Notes under the pieces: generated by a model | Databases searched by the model: none | What the model saw: the letters and a program-made list of their open reading frames with translations, nothing else | Told to the model about the DNA's origin: nothing | Shown here: in pieces, positions 6,552 to 7,671 of the stretch | Layout of the letters: every line of letters begins with the position of its first letter | How positions within the stretch are numbered: position 1 is the first letter of the stretch | Assembly: GCA_023389535.1 (NCBI GenBank) | Contig: JAEWEH010000102.1 | Coordinates: 1-7,671, forward strand | DNA from: Pseudomonadota bacterium | Lineage (GTDB): Bacteria > Pseudomonadota > Gammaproteobacteria > Burkholderiales > Burkholderiaceae_B | Direction of reading: 5' to 3' | DNA: 7,671 nt | Translations under genes and position numbers: made by a program

Positions 6552-6557
6552 AATACC

Positions 6558-7142
6558 ATGAGCGCAATCCCTCAACAAGTACTCGCAAGCCAGAAAGCCT
6601 CGCTGGACAACCTGCTGGCTGTACAAGGCGCTGTATTCGGCGGCTTTGAAAGGCTGGTCGATCTGAACATCAAGGTCATCAAGGCCACGCTGGACGAAGT
6701 TGCGGAAAAGTCCCAGCAAGCCATCGAAGTCAGGGACGCGCAGGAAGCGCTCGCCTTCACCTCTGGCCTGGTGCAGCCCAGCGCTGAAAAAGCCCTGGCA
6801 TACGGCAAGCATGTCTACGATATCTTTTCGGGCGTGCAGGTAAATTTGTCCAAGCTGACTGAAGAGCAGATCGCCTTGGGCCAACAACAAGTTTCGGACG
6901 CCATCGATCAGATCTCGAAGAATGCCCCGACCGGATCGGAAGGCGCGGTCGCCCTGTTGAAGTCTTCGCTTGCGACGGCAAACAGCGCGTACGAATCGGT
7001 GGCCAAGGCTTCTCGCCAAGCCGCCGAAGCAGCTGAGTCGAATATCACTGCCGCCACCAACGCAACGTTCAAGGCCGCCAGCGACGCCGCGGAAGCCGCA
7101 TCGAAGGCCGCCCCGCGCGCACGCCGCGCAGCTGCCGTCTAA
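6558..7142 (+). CDS. phaP: Phasin family protein (PHA granule-associated)
   Basis: This 194-residue protein matches the phasin family, small amphipathic proteins that coat polyhydroxyalkanoate granules in the cytoplasm, control their number and size and are made in large amounts. The sequence is almost entirely helical and rich in Ala, Gln, Glu, Lys and Ser. The N-terminal half has the phasin pattern: QKASLDNLLAVQGAVFGGFERLVDLNIKVIKATLDE (12-47), followed by DAQEALAFTSGLVQPSAEKALAYGKHVYDI (60-89). The C-terminal part from about 150 is Ala-rich and ends in a basic PRARRAAAV tail, as in phasins that also contact DNA or other proteins. It has no signal peptide or cysteine. No phaC, phaA, phaB or phaR lies in the window, so the gene is a stand-alone unit with its own strong promoter and terminator. 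It may be one of several phasin paralogues. Confidence 0.9.
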   Translation: MSAIPQQVLASQKASLDNLLAVQGAVFGGFERLVDLNIKVIKATLDEVAEKSQQAIEVRDAQEALAFTSGLVQPSAEKALAYGKHVYDIFSGVQVNLSKLTEEQIALGQQQVSDAIDQISKNAPTGSEGAVALLKSSLATANSAYESVAKASRQAAEAAESNITAATNATFKAASDAAEAASKAAPRARRAAAV

Positions 7143-7156
7143 GCGACACGCGACGG

Positions 7157-7181
7157 GCCGTTCGCCCCAAGGGCGAACGGC
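7157..7181 (+). other. 11-bp hairpin in the phasin 3' region
   Basis: GCCGTTCGCCC (7157-7167) and GGGCGAACGGC (7171-7181) pair perfectly around the tight loop CAA. It starts 14 bases after the phasin stop. The sequence directly after it is AATGAAAACA, with no T run, so by itself it is not a standard terminator. It may stabilise the mRNA 3' end or be an extra barrier ahead of the terminator that begins at the next base. Confidence 0.6.
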
Positions 7182-7229
7182 AATGAAAACATCCCTGCAC
7201 GCCTCCGGCGGCGCAGGGATGTTTTCATT
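7182..7229. terminator. Bidirectional intrinsic terminator between phasin and pyrD
   Basis: AATGAAAACATCCCTGC (7182-7198) and GCAGGGATGTTTTCATT (7213-7229) pair over 17 bp with no mismatch. The loop contains a further CGCC/GGCG stem (7200-7203 with 7207-7210). The GC core CATCCCTGC/GCAGGGATG is followed by TTTTCATT on both strands because the A tract mirrors the T tract. It thus ends the phasin transcript and, in the opposite direction, the pyrD transcript. The right arm includes the pyrD stop codon (7225-7227). Confidence 0.85.
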
Positions 7230-7671
7230 CAGGCATGGCGCGCACACACTCTGCGATCAAGCCGGGGCCACGGTAAATCAGGCCGGTGTACAGCTGCACC
7301 GCATTAGCCCCGGCTGCGACTTTTTCCTGTGTCTGCTTGCCACTCAGTATGCCGCCCACGCCGATAATGGCGAACTCGGCGCCCAACTGCTGTCGCAGCC
7401 GGGCAATGACTCGCAGCGAGAGCTCATGGACTGGCGGGCCTGACAGCCCGCCGGCTTCCTGAGCATGCGGCAGACCCTGCACGGCGTCGCGCGACAAGGT
7501 GGTGTTGGTGGCAATCACGCCGTCCACGCCATGGCGGGGAAGCAGCTCCGCGATGATATCGATCTGGTCCTGGCTCAAGTCGGGTGCGATCTTGACGACC
7601 ATGGGTACATGGCGCCCGTGCCGGTCGGCAAGTTCGCGGCGCTTCTCCTGCAAGGGCTGCAACAAGCCAGT
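7225..7671 (-). CDS. pyrD: Dihydroorotate dehydrogenase (quinone), class 2, C-terminal part (partial)
   Basis: This is the last 148 residues of PyrD, the membrane-associated FMN enzyme that oxidises dihydroorotate to orotate with quinone as acceptor, the fourth step of pyrimidine synthesis. The frame runs off the right edge of the window; full-length class 2 enzymes have about 335-350 residues, so more than half, including the N-terminal membrane and quinone-binding part, is missing. Visible motifs are [16 protein letters not shown] with the conserved FMN-region Lys, [18 protein letters not shown], the FMN phosphate loop IGVGGI and [19 protein letters not shown] near the C-terminus. The AGGLSG and [10 protein letters not shown] segments are typical of class 2. 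The TGA stop lies inside the terminator arm at 7213-7229. The visible end is complete, with no frameshift. Confidence 0.93.
   Translation of the reverse strand, partial: TGLLQPLQEKRRELADRHGRHVPMVVKIAPDLSQDQIDIIAELLPRHGVDGVIATNTTLSRDAVQGLPHAQEAGGLSGPPVHELSLRVIARLRQQLGAEFAIIGVGGILSGKQTQEKVAAGANAVQLYTGLIYRGPGLIAECVRAMPE

Larger units (their letters stand above)
6227..6557. other. 331-base divergent intergenic region between Bug receptor and phasin genes
   Basis: This gap holds no gene I can support. Its right half has the phasin promoter, two TGC-N3-GCA dyads and a leader hairpin, listed separately. Its left half has the Bug gene ribosome binding site (GGAGA on the - strand, 6231-6235), a 14-bp palindrome (6272-6285) and the 8-bp palindrome GGTATACC (6324-6331). 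For the Bug gene I find no convincing -35/-10 pair; the best -10-like sequence on the - strand is TATAAG at 6333-6338, without a good -35. Confidence 0.7.

Noticed and set aside
6302..6649. 115-residue open frame in the divergent intergenic region overlapping the phasin start
   Set aside because: It runs through the phasin promoter, operators and ribosome binding site, has no ribosome binding site of its own and shows no family features.
7182..7229. Long inverted repeat considered as the end of a mobile element or REP-type repeat
   Set aside because: It occurs once in the window, lies exactly between two convergent stop codons, and has A and T tracts typical of a bidirectional terminator.
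6489..7247. 252-residue open frame on the - strand across the phasin gene
   Set aside because: It crosses the bidirectional terminator and the promoter leader of the phasin gene, and its translation has no recognisable motif.

Overview
The window looks like ordinary chromosomal DNA from a GC-rich betaproteobacterium, most likely an Alcaligenaceae member (Bordetella/Achromobacter/Pusillimonas type). The evidence is the set of protein families: an RhlE-type helicase with a betaproteobacterial-style tail, a TctC/Bug periplasmic receptor, an IclR regulator, a short polyhydroxyalkanoate (PHA) phasin and a class 2 dihydroorotate dehydrogenase. This assignment rests on family recognition, not on a database search. 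No insertion sequence, phage gene, CRISPR array, tRNA or rRNA was seen, and base composition shows no obvious break that would suggest recent transfer.

Layout from left to right. Positions 1-625 hold the 3' end of azlC and a complete azlD, the two subunits of a branched-chain amino acid exporter. A 166-base gap with a GC hairpin leads into rhlE (792-2171, +), a DEAD-box RNA helicase. A strong hairpin (2177-2201) separates it from a convergent, atypical thioredoxin-like gene (2220-2591, -). A short divergent promoter region then opens a two-gene + unit: an EI24-domain membrane protein (2675-3472) and a stand-alone CinA N-terminal/molybdopterin-binding-type protein (3484-4290, GTG start). An IclR-family regulator (4352-5164, +) with its own predicted promoter faces a convergent Bug/TctC solute-binding protein (5246-6226, -), with a terminator hairpin between them. 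A 331-base divergent intergenic region carries a near-consensus promoter and candidate operators for a phasin gene (6558-7142, +). Two hairpins follow, the second a 17-bp bidirectional terminator that overlaps the stop codon of the convergent, truncated pyrD (7225-7671, -).

The genes are mostly unrelated single units: export, RNA remodelling, redox, regulation plus solute sensing, PHA granule coating and pyrimidine synthesis. The likely co-transcribed pairs are azlC-azlD and the EI24 gene with the cinA-like gene. I found no convincing undescribed multigene system. The most interesting signals are regulatory: paired TGC-N3-GCA dyads around the phasin promoter (PhaR-like), hairpins in the leaders of rhlE and the phasin gene, and a palindrome on the promoter of the EI24 gene.
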